Origin: Paucibacter sp. Y2R2-4
Lineage (GTDB): Bacteria; Pseudomonadota; Gammaproteobacteria; Burkholderiales; Burkholderiaceae_C
Direction: 5' to 3'
Length of the DNA: 64,000 nt
Assembly (NCBI RefSeq): GCF_025717535.1
Contig: NZ_JAJIRO010000006.1
Span: forward strand, 248,001-312,000
The first letter of the stretch is position 1, and the number at the start of each line of letters is the position of its first letter. Shown one piece after another: positions 17,342-26,253 of this stretch. Under the pieces are notes generated by a model. The model worked only from the letters and a program-made list of their open reading frames with translations. It had not been told where the DNA came from and ran no database searches. The translations under genes and the position numbers were made by a program.

Positions 17342-17878
17342 ATGACGCCGCCCACCATTCTTGATGTCGAAGCCTCGGGCTTTGGGCGCGGCAGTTATCC
17401 GATCGAGATTGGCTTTGTCGAGTCCGGCGGCGCCGCCTTTTGCTGCTTGATTCAGCCCGAGCCCGATTGGCAACATTGGGACAGCTCGGCCGAAGCCTTG
17501 CACGGCATCAGCCGCGAGATCCTCATGCGTCACGGCAAGCCGCCGGCTTGGGTGGCTGAGCAGATCAACCGACGTCTGGCGGGGCAAACCGTTTACTGCG
17601 ACGCCTGGGGCCATGACTATCCCTGGCTCTGCCGCTTGTTTGATGCGGTCGATATGAGCCCGAGCTTCAAGCTGGCCGATATGCGCTCCTTGCTCAATGA
17701 GAACGAGGTGGAGTGCTGGCATCCGGTGTTGGATCAGGTGCGCTCAGAAATGCAGTTACGTCGCCACCGCGCCAGCAGTGATGCCATGGTGCTGCAGCTG
17801 GCGCTGATGCGGGTCAAGCAGCTGCATCAGCAGCAACAAGGCCAACAACAAGTTCAGCAATTGCGCGGCGCAGCCTGA
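17342..17878 (+). CDS. DEDD-type 3'-5' exonuclease-like protein
   Basis: 178 residues from ATG at 17342; an in-frame TTG at 17321 would add seven residues. The exonuclease I motif is visible at the N-terminus (TILDVEASGFGRGSYPIEIG, with D and E six to eight residues in), exo II-like residues lie in VYCDAWGHDYPWLCRLF, and exo III-like HRASSDAMVLQLAL closes the domain (about 150). These are the acidic residues that bind two metal ions in the RNase T/DnaQ-like fold. The glutamine-rich tail (HQQQQGQQQVQQL) is probably disordered. The substrate is unknown. Confidence 0.72.
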   Translation: MTPPTILDVEASGFGRGSYPIEIGFVESGGAAFCCLIQPEPDWQHWDSSAEALHGISREILMRHGKPPAWVAEQINRRLAGQTVYCDAWGHDYPWLCRLFDAVDMSPSFKLADMRSLLNENEVECWHPVLDQVRSEMQLRRHRASSDAMVLQLALMRVKQLHQQQQGQQQVQQLRGAA

Positions 17879-17894
17879 GGGCGGCGTCTTCGGC

Positions 17895-20522
17895 TTAGGC
17901 CTCGGGCAAACTGCCGCGAGCGCAGCTGCGACCGGCGCGCTTGGCTTCATACAGCTTGGCATCGGCCACCTCGACCATGGCCTCCAATTCGGCCTCACTG
18001 CCGGCGCGCACGCAAAAGCCCACGCTGATGCCGATATGCAGTTCCAAGGTGTCGATCATGAAGGGCAGGCCGATGGCATGCACGATCTTGTGGGCCACCA
18101 CGGCCGCGTCTTCGGCTTGGTGAATCGTCGGCAAGAAGACTGCAAACTCATCGCCACCGAGGCGTGCCACCAAGTCTTGGGGACGCAGCACATTGCGCAG
18201 GCGCAAAGCCACCGCGCGCAGCAAGGCATCGCCGACTGGGTGGCCAAATTGGTCATTCACCGGCTTGAACTTGTCCAAGTCCAGATACAGCAAAGCCACC
18301 GGCAGCCCGCTCTGGCGAGCTTGCTGCAGGCTGGTTTGCACATGATCTGCAAAACCGGCGCGATTCAACAAACCGGTCAAGGGGCAGCTCATGGAGGCGT
18401 CGCGCAGGCGTTGCTCTTCGCGCTTGGCGCTGCTGATGTCGCGGGCAATGCAGATGGCCCCTTCCACGGCCGCACCGGCGGTGCGCAAGGGGGCGTATTG
18501 CAGGTCGAAGACTGTGGTTTCGCCACGTTCGCCGTAGTCCAACTCCAGGCCCAGGCTTTCGCCAGCCAGGGCCCGCAGCAAGGCGGGTTGGCGCCGGGCG
18601 TACTCTTGCTCGCCCAGAAATTCGCGCAAAGGCCGACCGGTCCAAGCTTCCGCCTCGATTTGGAAGCGACGCAGATAGGCTTGGTTGACGAACAAGAGCC
18701 GTTCGTCCAGATCGACCACCGAGATCAGCGCTTCCGAGGTGTGGGCAATGGCGGCCAGCAAGGCCTCGCTGCGCTGGCGCTCGCGCTGGTGTTGCAATTC
18801 GCTGCTGATGTCGCGCAGGATCACCGACAGGCTGGCGCTGGCGTCCGCACTGCCGCTGCTGCTAGAGCCACGATGGCGTAAGACCGTGCATTCGCAGACC
18901 ATGGTTTGGCCTTGGCCGTCGATCAGCGTGCGCCGGCCTTGCCACTGGGCAGACTCTTGGGTGCTGTGCAGCACCTCTTGGCGGAAGTCATGCAGGGTTT
19001 CGGCGTTCAAAAAGCGCCGCAGGTCCAGCGAGCCCAGGTCGGCATCCTTGGCCACGCCCAGGCGCTGCCGCGCTGCCGGATTGAGGTAGACCATATGGCC
19101 TTGCCGATCGAATTGGGCCACGTACTCGGGTGTGAGGTCCAAGATGTCGCTGAGCGCGCGCACCGCGCGCTGCTGCTCGGCCAGTTCGGTGATGTCTTCC
19201 ACCGTGCCTACTTGGCCCAGGAAGCGGCCGTCCACCCGCAGCGGTGCGGTGCGCACCGACAAGAGCCGGCTGACACCGTCGCGCCGCGTGATGCGACCCA
19301 CCGTCCTGAAAGGCTCCGCCTTGGCAATCAGTTCCTGCCATTTGGCCTTGGCGGCCTCACGCTTTTCTGGGCTCACGACTTGCAGCCATCCCCAGGCCTT
19401 CTCCTCCGCTTGGAGGGTTTGCAGATTCAAATAGGTTTGATTGCTGTAGATGACCTGGCCTTGCGCATCGCAGCGGAACAGGCCCAACGGTGAGGCGTCA
19501 GACGCGGCGATCTGCAGCGCCTTCTCGACGCGGGCGCGTTTCAGCAAGCGGGCCAGCATCCAGGTCAAGGCCAAGGCGGCGGCGCTGACCAAGCTGCTGA
19601 ACAAGAGCACCACGCGTCGCTGCTGGAAGTACTCAGTCAGGCTGGCACCTTCGGCTTCTGAAATCAAGAGCTTGGCGCCATAGCCCTCCAGGGCTCGAAA
19701 GGCGCCGATGCGGCGGACGCCATCGCTGGCCAGGCCATCGGTGACGAACCAACCTTCGGGGCCATTGAAGGCTTCGCGGCGCCCTGGTTTCGCGTTGGCA
19801 AACACATCCCGGCCGACGAAATTGGGCAGCGCGGGCACCCGCGACAGTGCCAGTCCATCGCCGCGCAGCAAGGCTACCGCACCGTCCTGTCCATGGGCAA
19901 AGAGCTGATGCATCTGCCCCAGGCGGTCCAGGTCAATCAAGGCCAGGGCAATTTGCAAACCCTCGGCCGGAGCGCTCAAGCGCATGGCGATGGGCAAGAC
20001 CATGGGCAGGCCTTCGCGCAGCCGGAAGGGCACGCCAATCGTCACACCCTCTGTCGAGGGGCGCGTCATCAGCTCGAACAACTCTTGCCCGGCAATGCTG
20101 GCATAGGGCTGGCCATTGATCGAAGGGATACGGTAGACCTGGGCTTGCCGGTCGACCAGCATGATGTCCACCAAGCCGCGTGAACCATCGCGCAAGGTCT
20201 CGGCCAGTTGCGCCAGGGACACGTCCTGCAAGGGGGCGTTGCGTCCACGGGTGAGCAGCCAGAGGTCGACGGTGCGCAGGCCGTCTTCGGCATGATGCAA
20301 GACCGTCTCGGTCTGCACCGTGGCGGTTTGGGTGTCGCTGGCCAACTCCTGGCGCTTGGCATTGAGCAGCGCTTCTGGGTAGACCCAGATAAACCAGGCG
20401 ACAAAGCTCCACAGCAGCAAAAGCACCAGACCGATGGCCGCAAACGGGCCCAGGGTCTCATAGCGGCCTTGCTTGGCGAAAAAACTGGCTTCGTTGGAGG
20501 GAGGCAGTGGAGTCGGGTTCAT
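17895..20522 (-). CDS. PAS-domain membrane diguanylate cyclase
   Basis: 875 residues from ATG at 20522; upstream in-frame codons look non-coding. A transmembrane helix (about 25-48) leads into a periplasmic Cache-like sensor (about 50-285) and a second helix (LLFSSLVSAAALALTWML). Three PAS domains follow (about 310-430, 435-560, 580-700), each with linker motifs such as GTVEDITELAEQQRAV and CIARDISSAKREEQRL. The GGDEF domain (about 705-870) has the intact site RLGGDEFAVFL (near 789) and an RxxD inhibitory motif (RPQD) five residues before it. There is no EAL domain. It should make cyclic-di-GMP in response to an external small molecule or redox cue. It is a single-gene unit. Confidence 0.9.
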   Translation of the reverse strand: MNPTPLPPSNEASFFAKQGRYETLGPFAAIGLVLLLLWSFVAWFIWVYPEALLNAKRQELASDTQTATVQTETVLHHAEDGLRTVDLWLLTRGRNAPLQDVSLAQLAETLRDGSRGLVDIMLVDRQAQVYRIPSINGQPYASIAGQELFELMTRPSTEGVTIGVPFRLREGLPMVLPIAMRLSAPAEGLQIALALIDLDRLGQMHQLFAHGQDGAVALLRGDGLALSRVPALPNFVGRDVFANAKPGRREAFNGPEGWFVTDGLASDGVRRIGAFRALEGYGAKLLISEAEGASLTEYFQQRRVVLLFSSLVSAAALALTWMLARLLKRARVEKALQIAASDASPLGLFRCDAQGQVIYSNQTYLNLQTLQAEEKAWGWLQVVSPEKREAAKAKWQELIAKAEPFRTVGRITRRDGVSRLLSVRTAPLRVDGRFLGQVGTVEDITELAEQQRAVRALSDILDLTPEYVAQFDRQGHMVYLNPAARQRLGVAKDADLGSLDLRRFLNAETLHDFRQEVLHSTQESAQWQGRRTLIDGQGQTMVCECTVLRHRGSSSSGSADASASLSVILRDISSELQHQRERQRSEALLAAIAHTSEALISVVDLDERLLFVNQAYLRRFQIEAEAWTGRPLREFLGEQEYARRQPALLRALAGESLGLELDYGERGETTVFDLQYAPLRTAGAAVEGAICIARDISSAKREEQRLRDASMSCPLTGLLNRAGFADHVQTSLQQARQSGLPVALLYLDLDKFKPVNDQFGHPVGDALLRAVALRLRNVLRPQDLVARLGGDEFAVFLPTIHQAEDAAVVAHKIVHAIGLPFMIDTLELHIGISVGFCVRAGSEAELEAMVEVADAKLYEAKRAGRSCARGSLPEA

Positions 20523-20625
20523 TCGATATCGGTCAGCGCCGGCTGTCTCTGCTTTGACTTGGGGCAAGTCGTGCACCCGCGCTGCCATGGATGATCATCC
20601 CAAATTTCATGGCCAGGAGTCCCCG

Positions 20626-21066
20626 ATGTTCACAAAAATTCTTTTGCCCACCGATGGGTCTGAAACCGCAGCGCGGGCGCTGCAAGTGGCCATGGATCTG
20701 GCTGGCCGGTACCAGGCGCAGTTGGAGATTGTCAGCGTGGTTGATCCCTTGCCCTTCGTCTACTTTGCGGACGGTGGCGGCGGGGCCGAAGCCATGGCCT
20801 GCTACCAAGACGCCGCCGAGGCCGCGGCCAAGCAAGGCATTGCCCAGGCGGAAGCGGGTGCGCGGGCCGCTGGTTTGCCCTTCTCAAGCCATGTCTTGCG
20901 CGAGCATGGGCCGGCTCAGGCGATCTGTGAGCATGCGCTGAGCAGCGGCAGCCAGTTGATCGTGATGGGCTCGCATGGCCGACGCGGCATGGATGCGGTA
21001 CTGCTGGGTAGCGTGGCGCAAAAAGTGCTGACTCTGGCCAAAGTGCCGGTCCTGGTCGTGAAATGA
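20626..21066 (+). CDS. Universal stress protein (UspA family)
   Basis: 146 residues from ATG at 20626, with AGGAG seven bases upstream. It begins with the standard MFTKILLPTDGSETAARAL and ends with the ATP-binding signature VMGSHGRRGMDAVLLGSVAQKVL, which fits GxxGx9G(S/T), then VPVLVVK. Presence of that signature points to the ATP-binding UspFG/MJ0577-type class. Such proteins help survival under starvation or stress. It is divergent from the PAS-GGDEF sensor, 103 bases away. Confidence 0.93.
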   Translation: MFTKILLPTDGSETAARALQVAMDLAGRYQAQLEIVSVVDPLPFVYFADGGGGAEAMACYQDAAEAAAKQGIAQAEAGARAAGLPFSSHVLREHGPAQAICEHALSSGSQLIVMGSHGRRGMDAVLLGSVAQKVLTLAKVPVLVVK

Positions 21067-21100
21067 GAAAAAGCCAGTCAGGTGCTCACCCGACTGGCTT
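21067..21100 (-). terminator. Terminator of the cytochrome gene (possibly bidirectional)
   Basis: Stem AAGCCAGTC / GACTGGCTT with an inner GGTG / CACC continuation after a one-base mismatch. On the minus strand it is followed by CTTTTTC, which suits termination of the gene ending at 21118. The plus-strand tail (TTTGATG) is weaker for the usp gene. Confidence 0.75.
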
Positions 21101-21117
21101 TGATGAGGGCTTGGCGA

Positions 21118-22344
21118 TCAGAGGCAGGCCGGCAGCTTGAGGCTGTTGATCCAGTCCTTGACGACGCTATTGGCTTCCTCATGGTTGAGGTGGCGGCCGA
21201 TGGCGGGCATCACATCGCCGGTCGTGGTGTGGCTCATGCGGTAGAGCAGCAAGGACACATCGGCCTGGCCGGGCTCAATGCCGTAGAGGTAGGGCGCACC
21301 GGGGCCGCCATAGGCCAGCGGTTTTTTGCACACGCCCCATTGCACCGTGGAGGCGGTGGTCTGGCCTACGCTGTTGAAGTCCAGCATCAAGCCACTTTGG
21401 AAGGCCGCGCCGCGTGAGCTGTGGCAATGCGCGCAGTTGACATCCAGATAGGCTTTGGCGCGCGCTTCCAGCGTTTGGCCGCTGTCGCGCCAGTCGGCAT
21501 TGACCGGCGCTGCGGCCAAGCCGGTGAAGCCACTCAAGAGCTTGAGCTCATCCAGATTGACCAGTTGGTTCTTGCTGACACCGGCGCTGTACTCATAACT
21601 CTTGTTCAGATTGCGCGCCTTGGGGCCAATCGGCAGGATGCCGGCGCCGCCGGCGGTGGCGGTGGAGTGGCATTGCTGGCAGCTTTGTGCCGTCGGCACG
21701 CTGTAGGTGAACTTTTGGTTCGGAGCACCGGCGCTGACCAATTCCATCGCCACATCTTTGCCGCCGACCTTGAGTTGCGCGTCCTTCTGGTCGGCGTCCC
21801 ACACATAGGGCAGGCCCGACCACGTGCCGTCCGGCTGCAAGACCAAGATGCGGGTTTCGATCAAGACATTGCTGGCCAAATCGAGGCTGCTGCCCTGGGC
21901 CTTGCCGCTTTGCTTGGCGACGCCCAGATTGGCCGCATCGCTGGGCGTGGCTTTGGGGTAGTAGAAAGTTTTGGTGATGACCGAGCCGATGGGGAATTCC
22001 AGCGTGCCATCGGCCTTGTAGGCGATCTGCTTGCCGGGCGGCACATAGATCGAGCGCAGCTTGCTGGAGTAGTCAGAGAACAGGGCCGAGTTCAGGTCAT
22101 AAGGCACCAGGCCGGCGTTCAAGCTGAGCGTCTTGCCGTCATTGATCAGCAGGCGCCACTCGGACAGTTTCTTCGGCGCGGTGCTTTGCTCAAAGACCTG
22201 GGGCTTGCTGCTGGCGGCAGCTTCTTCGGTGTTGCTGCTGCTACCGCCGCAGGCGGCCAATAGGGCACTGGCGCTGATACTGAGGCTGAGGCTCAAGATC
22301 CATTGCAGGGCGATGGGGCGGCGTAGGGTCGATGGGCTGTTCAT
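21118..22344 (-). CDS. SO2930-family dihaem c-type cytochrome lipoprotein
   Basis: 408 residues. The signal sequence ends in lipobox ALLAACGG, so it should be a lipoprotein. Two haem c sites are visible: SCQQCHS (about residue 223) and NCAHCHS (about 306), with candidate methionine ligands downstream (YRMSHTTTGDVMP). The layout matches the family named after SO2930/HNE_0200, usually encoded next to a parallel beta-helix lipoprotein, exactly as here (gap of 36 bases). The partner reaction is not known; a periplasmic or surface oxidation is likely. The terminator lies just downstream. Confidence 0.85.
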   Translation of the reverse strand: MNSPSTLRRPIALQWILSLSLSISASALLAACGGSSSNTEEAAASSKPQVFEQSTAPKKLSEWRLLINDGKTLSLNAGLVPYDLNSALFSDYSSKLRSIYVPPGKQIAYKADGTLEFPIGSVITKTFYYPKATPSDAANLGVAKQSGKAQGSSLDLASNVLIETRILVLQPDGTWSGLPYVWDADQKDAQLKVGGKDVAMELVSAGAPNQKFTYSVPTAQSCQQCHSTATAGGAGILPIGPKARNLNKSYEYSAGVSKNQLVNLDELKLLSGFTGLAAAPVNADWRDSGQTLEARAKAYLDVNCAHCHSSRGAAFQSGLMLDFNSVGQTTASTVQWGVCKKPLAYGGPGAPYLYGIEPGQADVSLLLYRMSHTTTGDVMPAIGRHLNHEEANSVVKDWINSLKLPACL

Positions 22345-22380
22345 GATGGGGTCTCCTCGAGGTCCTCGGATGTGCAGAGA

Positions 22381-23778
22381 TCAGGGCTTGCCTGTGACGG
22401 TGGGCAGCGTGATCGTGCAGTTCATGCGCTCCGGGAAGGGGAAGTTAGGCGCCGCCGACAGGCCTTGCAGCAAGGCCAGCAAGTCGAGGTCGATGGTTTC
22501 GTACGAGATCAGGCCGGGCAGATTCGGCGTGTCGAGCGTGTTGCCGCCGGCGCAGATCTTTTGGTTGCCGCTGTAGTTGCCGCCCTGGCCTTGGCTGCCG
22601 GTGCTGCCGGTGGCGGGGTCGACGATGCCGTCCCAGACCACGGCGGGGAGCTTCTCCGGCATCAGATTGGATTTCAGGTTAGTGAACAGGCCGCTGACCA
22701 CCTGGCCCAGACCGGCGGGGTCGGCGAAAGCGCCACCCGGCTTGCTGCCGAAGTTGGTGATGATGTTGCCGCGCGCCTGGTAGCCGCGCAGATAGGGGTC
22801 GTAGACCTTGGGGTCGAAGTAAATGCCGGTGGCCTGGAAGCTCACCGCCAGCAAGGCGGTGGTCTGGTGGTCGCTGATGATGTTGTTGCTGACCTCGGTG
22901 TTTTGTGAGGCCAGCACCATGATGCCGGTGCCGGGCGGCACCGAACGCACAAAACCGGTGGCGTTGTCGGCGATGGCCTGGTTGTTGGAGCGCACCTGGT
23001 TGTCGCGCACCACGGTGTTGATATTGTCTTTGAAGCGATAGGTGCCGGGCAGGGCGAAGACCAAGATGCCGCCCGAGTTGTCGTGCACATTGTTTTTCTC
23101 GACGACGGCGTTTTGCGAGTTCTCGATCTCAATCCCGGCGACGTTGTAATAGACCTCATTGCCCGAGACGGTGATGTTCTTGGACTGGCCCACATAGATG
23201 CCCGCATCACGGGTGCCAATGGCCTTGCTGTTGACGATGGTGACGTTGTCCGAGGCCACCGGGTAGAGGCCGTAAGCCATGCGCGAGGTGTGCACGGGGT
23301 CGGTGGTCCACTCCGCACGCACCCGGTCCATCAACACATCGGTGGAGTCGGCCACCAGAATGGCGTCGCCCACCGCGTCTTCCACCGCGAAGCCGCGCAA
23401 GGTGATGCCTTTGACGAAGCGCGCCTCGAAGCCATTTCCCTCGCTGGCGTTTTTGAAGGACAAGATGGTGTCCTTGGCGGGGTCACTGCCGTTGCCCGTG
23501 CCCTCCACGGTGATCTTGTTGACGTTCAACTTCAGCGGCTTCTTGAACACATAGCGGCCGCTGGGCAGCGAAATGGTCTGGCCTGCGCGGGCCTGGAACA
23601 AGATGGTGTTCAGGTCCTCGTCGTTCATTTCGGCCGCCGTCACCACGCGGATCTCCGAGGGCGCGGTCACAGTCGGCCCGGGCGCGGGGTTGTCATTGCC
23701 GCCGCAAGACACCAGGCTGAGCAGCGCCACGAGCGCGCCCAGGGCTTTCAGCCGGTAGGGAGGAAGGGTTCGATGCAT
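22381..23778 (-). CDS. Parallel beta-helix repeat lipoprotein
   Basis: 465 residues with signal and lipobox ALLSLVSCGGND. From about residue 60 to 330 there are right-handed beta-helix rungs of the NosD/pectate-lyase-like type, for example VTIVNSKAIGTRDAGIYVG, ITVSGNEVYYNVAGIEIENS and AVVEKNNVHDNSGGILVFAL. The C-terminal region is less regular and holds two cysteines. Proteins of this type are a known companion of SO2930-family dihaem cytochromes, encoded next door. The helix may bind a polysaccharide or act as scaffold. It is first in a two-gene operon divergent from a TetR gene. Confidence 0.85.
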   Translation of the reverse strand: MHRTLPPYRLKALGALVALLSLVSCGGNDNPAPGPTVTAPSEIRVVTAAEMNDEDLNTILFQARAGQTISLPSGRYVFKKPLKLNVNKITVEGTGNGSDPAKDTILSFKNASEGNGFEARFVKGITLRGFAVEDAVGDAILVADSTDVLMDRVRAEWTTDPVHTSRMAYGLYPVASDNVTIVNSKAIGTRDAGIYVGQSKNITVSGNEVYYNVAGIEIENSQNAVVEKNNVHDNSGGILVFALPGTYRFKDNINTVVRDNQVRSNNQAIADNATGFVRSVPPGTGIMVLASQNTEVSNNIISDHQTTALLAVSFQATGIYFDPKVYDPYLRGYQARGNIITNFGSKPGGAFADPAGLGQVVSGLFTNLKSNLMPEKLPAVVWDGIVDPATGSTGSQGQGGNYSGNQKICAGGNTLDTPNLPGLISYETIDLDLLALLQGLSAAPNFPFPERMNCTITLPTVTGKP

Positions 23779-23865
23779 CGTTGTGTCTCCTGGCTTGAGT
23801 CCACGAGTCGGGCAAGTCGCGCTTGCCCGTGGCTCAGCCTTTTGGTTTAAAAGCTAGTGAATACT

Positions 23866-23875
23866 ATGTATACAT
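23866..23875. promoter_or_regulatory. Candidate TetR operator (ATGTATACAT) in a divergent gap
   Basis: A perfect 10-bp palindrome sits in an AT-rich patch (about 23845-23890) within the 223-base gap between the beta-helix gene and the tetR gene. TetR proteins usually bind short palindromes between themselves and divergent targets. The flanks do not extend the symmetry well, so the full operator is unclear. Confidence 0.45.
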
Positions 23876-24001
23876 GAATAGAAGATGAACAGGGGGTTTC
23901 GCTAATATGGAAAGCCCTGTACGACCGCTCGCGGCGCAACATCCCGCAGTGCTTTTGATTCAGTGCATGCCGCTGACTTGTGGCCGGGCTAGACTGGCTT
24001 C

Positions 24002-24748
24002 ATGAACAGAGTTGAAGAGCGCTTGTTGGATGCCGGCAAAGAGGCCGAGGGTCCACAAGCCCCGCCACCGGTTTTGGAGCCGAAGAAGCAGCCGACGCAA
24101 AAGCGTGCCCAAGAAACCTATGAACGCATCCTCGGCGCTTGCGCCGAACTGTTGGGGGAAGTGGGGATCGAGCGGCTCTCCACCAATCTGATCTGCCAGC
24201 GTCTGGCGATCTCGCCGCCGGCGCTCTACCAATACTTCCCGAACAAATACGCCATCCTGCATGAGTTGGGCCAGCGCCTGATGCAAGTGCAAAACGAGTT
24301 GTTGATGCCCTGGGCCCTGCCCGAAACCATGGCACTGCCCGAGGCCGAGTTCGCGGCCAGCGTGGCCGATCTCTTCATGCAGACCTTGCTGATCACCGAG
24401 CAGATGCCGGCCGGCGTTTGGGTCACGCGTGCCCTGCGTGCGGTGCCGTCTTTGCAAGAGGTGCGCAACCGTTCGCATGATGGGGTCACCGACTTGCTTT
24501 TGCAGCCTTTTTTGCAAGCCTGGCCGCAGGCCGAGCCGGCGCAAGCGCGGCTGACCATTCGTTTGGCCATTGACGCGCTCTACGCCGCGCAAGAACTGCT
24601 TTTTGATGACCCCAGCCTGGACCCACAAGCCGTCGCTCGCACCATGGCTGAGATGGTCAGTGGGCAGATGATGCGGCTGCGAGTTTCAGCGCCCGCGCCG
24701 CGCAAGGCCGCGCCCAAGCCTAAGCCCAAGGCCCGGGCGCGCACTTAG
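24002..24748 (+). CDS. TetR-family transcriptional regulator
   Basis: 248 residues. After a disordered N-terminus (about 1-35) comes the TetR DNA-binding domain: AQETYERILGACAELLGEVG, then IERLSTNLICQRLAISPPALYQYFPNKYAIL, which contains the recognition helix and the usual YxYFxxK ending. The ligand domain (about 95-225) is helical. A basic proline/alanine tail (APRKAAPKPKPKARART) is unusual and may be flexible. It is divergent from the beta-helix/cytochrome operon and 18 bases upstream of the NRAMP-like gene, so either could be its target. Confidence 0.9.
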   Translation: MNRVEERLLDAGKEAEGPQAPPPVLEPKKQPTQKRAQETYERILGACAELLGEVGIERLSTNLICQRLAISPPALYQYFPNKYAILHELGQRLMQVQNELLMPWALPETMALPEAEFAASVADLFMQTLLITEQMPAGVWVTRALRAVPSLQEVRNRSHDGVTDLLLQPFLQAWPQAEPAQARLTIRLAIDALYAAQELLFDDPSLDPQAVARTMAEMVSGQMMRLRVSAPAPRKAAPKPKPKARART

Positions 24749-24766
24749 TGCTCAGACGCTGAATCG

Positions 24767-26137
24767 ATGCCAGCCCACCACAAGGCCCACCGGGTTCAGC
24801 AAGCCCATCAAGCCGCATCTCAGCGCCGTCAGCGGGTTGGCGCACCACCGCATGCGCTGGCTCATCACCGGCGCGGCATCGGCCAACGCTTTGAGCGCTT
24901 CCGCCAGGCCGGCGCTGGCGCGTTTGCTGCTTTTCTGGCGGTCCTGGGGCCGGGACTGTTGGCGGGGCTGTCGGATGATGATCCGGCCGGCATCACCACC
25001 TACTCTGTTTTGGGGGCGGACTTCGGCTACCGCCTGCTCTGGATCGTGCCCGCGTCCACGCTCTTGCTGGTGCAGTTCCATTTGCTGGCGGTGCGGATTG
25101 GCGCCGTCACCGGCCTGGGTTTTGTCGGCGCTATTCGGCTGCGCTGGGGCAAGCTTGTGGGCTATTTGGCCGTCTTGGGCCTGCTGTTCGCCAACTTCGG
25201 CACCATCTGCGCCGAGTACGCCGGCATTGCTGCTGCGGGCTCGCTGATCGGCGTTCCGAACTGGCTGAGTACACCGATCGCGGCGGTTTTGATCTCGCTG
25301 CTGGTGGTGCTGGGTTCCTTCCACCGTGTCGAACGGGTCTTGTTGCTGATCTCCTCGACGCTGGCGCTCTACATCATTGACGGCATTCTGGCCGCCCCCG
25401 ACTGGGGCTTGGTCTGGCATCACTCGCTCGTGCCGCATCTGCCCGACAGCCCGGCCGGCTGGGTGGTGATTGCCGCCACCTTGGGCACGACCCTGGCGCC
25501 TTGGGGGCTGGCCTTCATCCAGTCTTATGCGGTGGACAAGAAAATCAGCGTGGCTCAGCTGCGTTGGGAGCGGGTCGATGTGGTGATTGGTTCGGTCTTG
25601 ACCGGGGTGATTGGTCTGGCCATCGCGGTGGCTTGTGCGGCCACCTTGCACCGCGCCGGCGTGCATATCCAAGACGCGCGCGATGCCGCTGCCGCGCTGC
25701 AGCCGCTGGCCGTTCAGTTCGCCACCGTGCTCTTCGGTGCTGGGCTTTTGGGCGCCTCGCTGCTGGCAGCGGCCATCGTGCCTTTGGCCACGGCTTATTC
25801 AATCGCCGAGGGCGTCGGCGCGCCGGCCTCGCTGGATCTGGACTCGCGCCACTTCCAATGGTTTTACGCCGCCTTTGTCGGTCTCACGGTGGCCGCCGCT
25901 GCTGTGGTCTCGCTGCCAGGCCTGCCCTTGATTCCGCTGATCTACAGCAGCCAGGTCGTCAACGCAGTGTTGCTACCGCTGCATGTGATCGCGCTGCAAT
26001 TGCTGGCGCGGGATGTGCGGGTGATGGGCGAGGCGCGCAGCGGCCGTTGGGCCGCCATGGCCGGTTGGGTCAGTGTGGCCTTGATCATCGCCTGTGTGGC
26101 GGCCTTGGCGGCGAGCGAAGCGGGGCTTTTGCGTTGA
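24767..26137 (+). CDS. NRAMP-superfamily metal transporter with atypical metal-site motifs
   Basis: 456 residues; the first 55 or so are hydrophilic and histidine/arginine-rich, so translation might begin later. About eleven hydrophobic helices follow. Helix 1 reads GPGLLAGLSDDDPAGITTYS where classical NRAMPs have DPGN, and helix 6 reads LGTTLAPWGLAFIQS where they have MPHN. The metal-binding methionine and the usual asparagine are therefore absent. This resembles the branch of NRAMP-related proteins not specialised for manganese or iron, some of which carry other cations such as magnesium. The substrate is not known. It may be co-transcribed with the tetR gene. Confidence 0.82.
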   Translation: MPAHHKAHRVQQAHQAASQRRQRVGAPPHALAHHRRGIGQRFERFRQAGAGAFAAFLAVLGPGLLAGLSDDDPAGITTYSVLGADFGYRLLWIVPASTLLLVQFHLLAVRIGAVTGLGFVGAIRLRWGKLVGYLAVLGLLFANFGTICAEYAGIAAAGSLIGVPNWLSTPIAAVLISLLVVLGSFHRVERVLLLISSTLALYIIDGILAAPDWGLVWHHSLVPHLPDSPAGWVVIAATLGTTLAPWGLAFIQSYAVDKKISVAQLRWERVDVVIGSVLTGVIGLAIAVACAATLHRAGVHIQDARDAAAALQPLAVQFATVLFGAGLLGASLLAAAIVPLATAYSIAEGVGAPASLDLDSRHFQWFYAAFVGLTVAAAAVVSLPGLPLIPLIYSSQVVNAVLLPLHVIALQLLARDVRVMGEARSGRWAAMAGWVSVALIIACVAALAASEAGLLR

Positions 26138-26150
26138 TGCGCTTAGCCCG

Positions 26151-26199
26151 ACTGTGCTGCAGCACAGTTGCGGCGCCGACATCCTGCGTCACTGTGCTG
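26151..26199. promoter_or_regulatory. Operator with direct and inverted ACTGTGCTG repeats upstream of the BenE-type gene
   Basis: Bases 26151-26168 form the perfect palindrome ACTGTGCTGCAGCACAGT. The half-site ACTGTGCTG recurs exactly at 26191-26199, 40 bases downstream (close to four turns), giving two direct repeats plus one inverted copy. GabR/PdxR/TauR-type MocR regulators are known to bind such paired direct repeats, and a MocR gene ends within benE on the opposite strand. The site ends 54 bases before the ATG at 26254. Confidence 0.72.
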
Positions 26200-26253
26200 G
26201 TCCTGTTGCGCATCGCGCTCCAGCCCTAGTCTCGAGGCTCAACAGGAGCCGCG

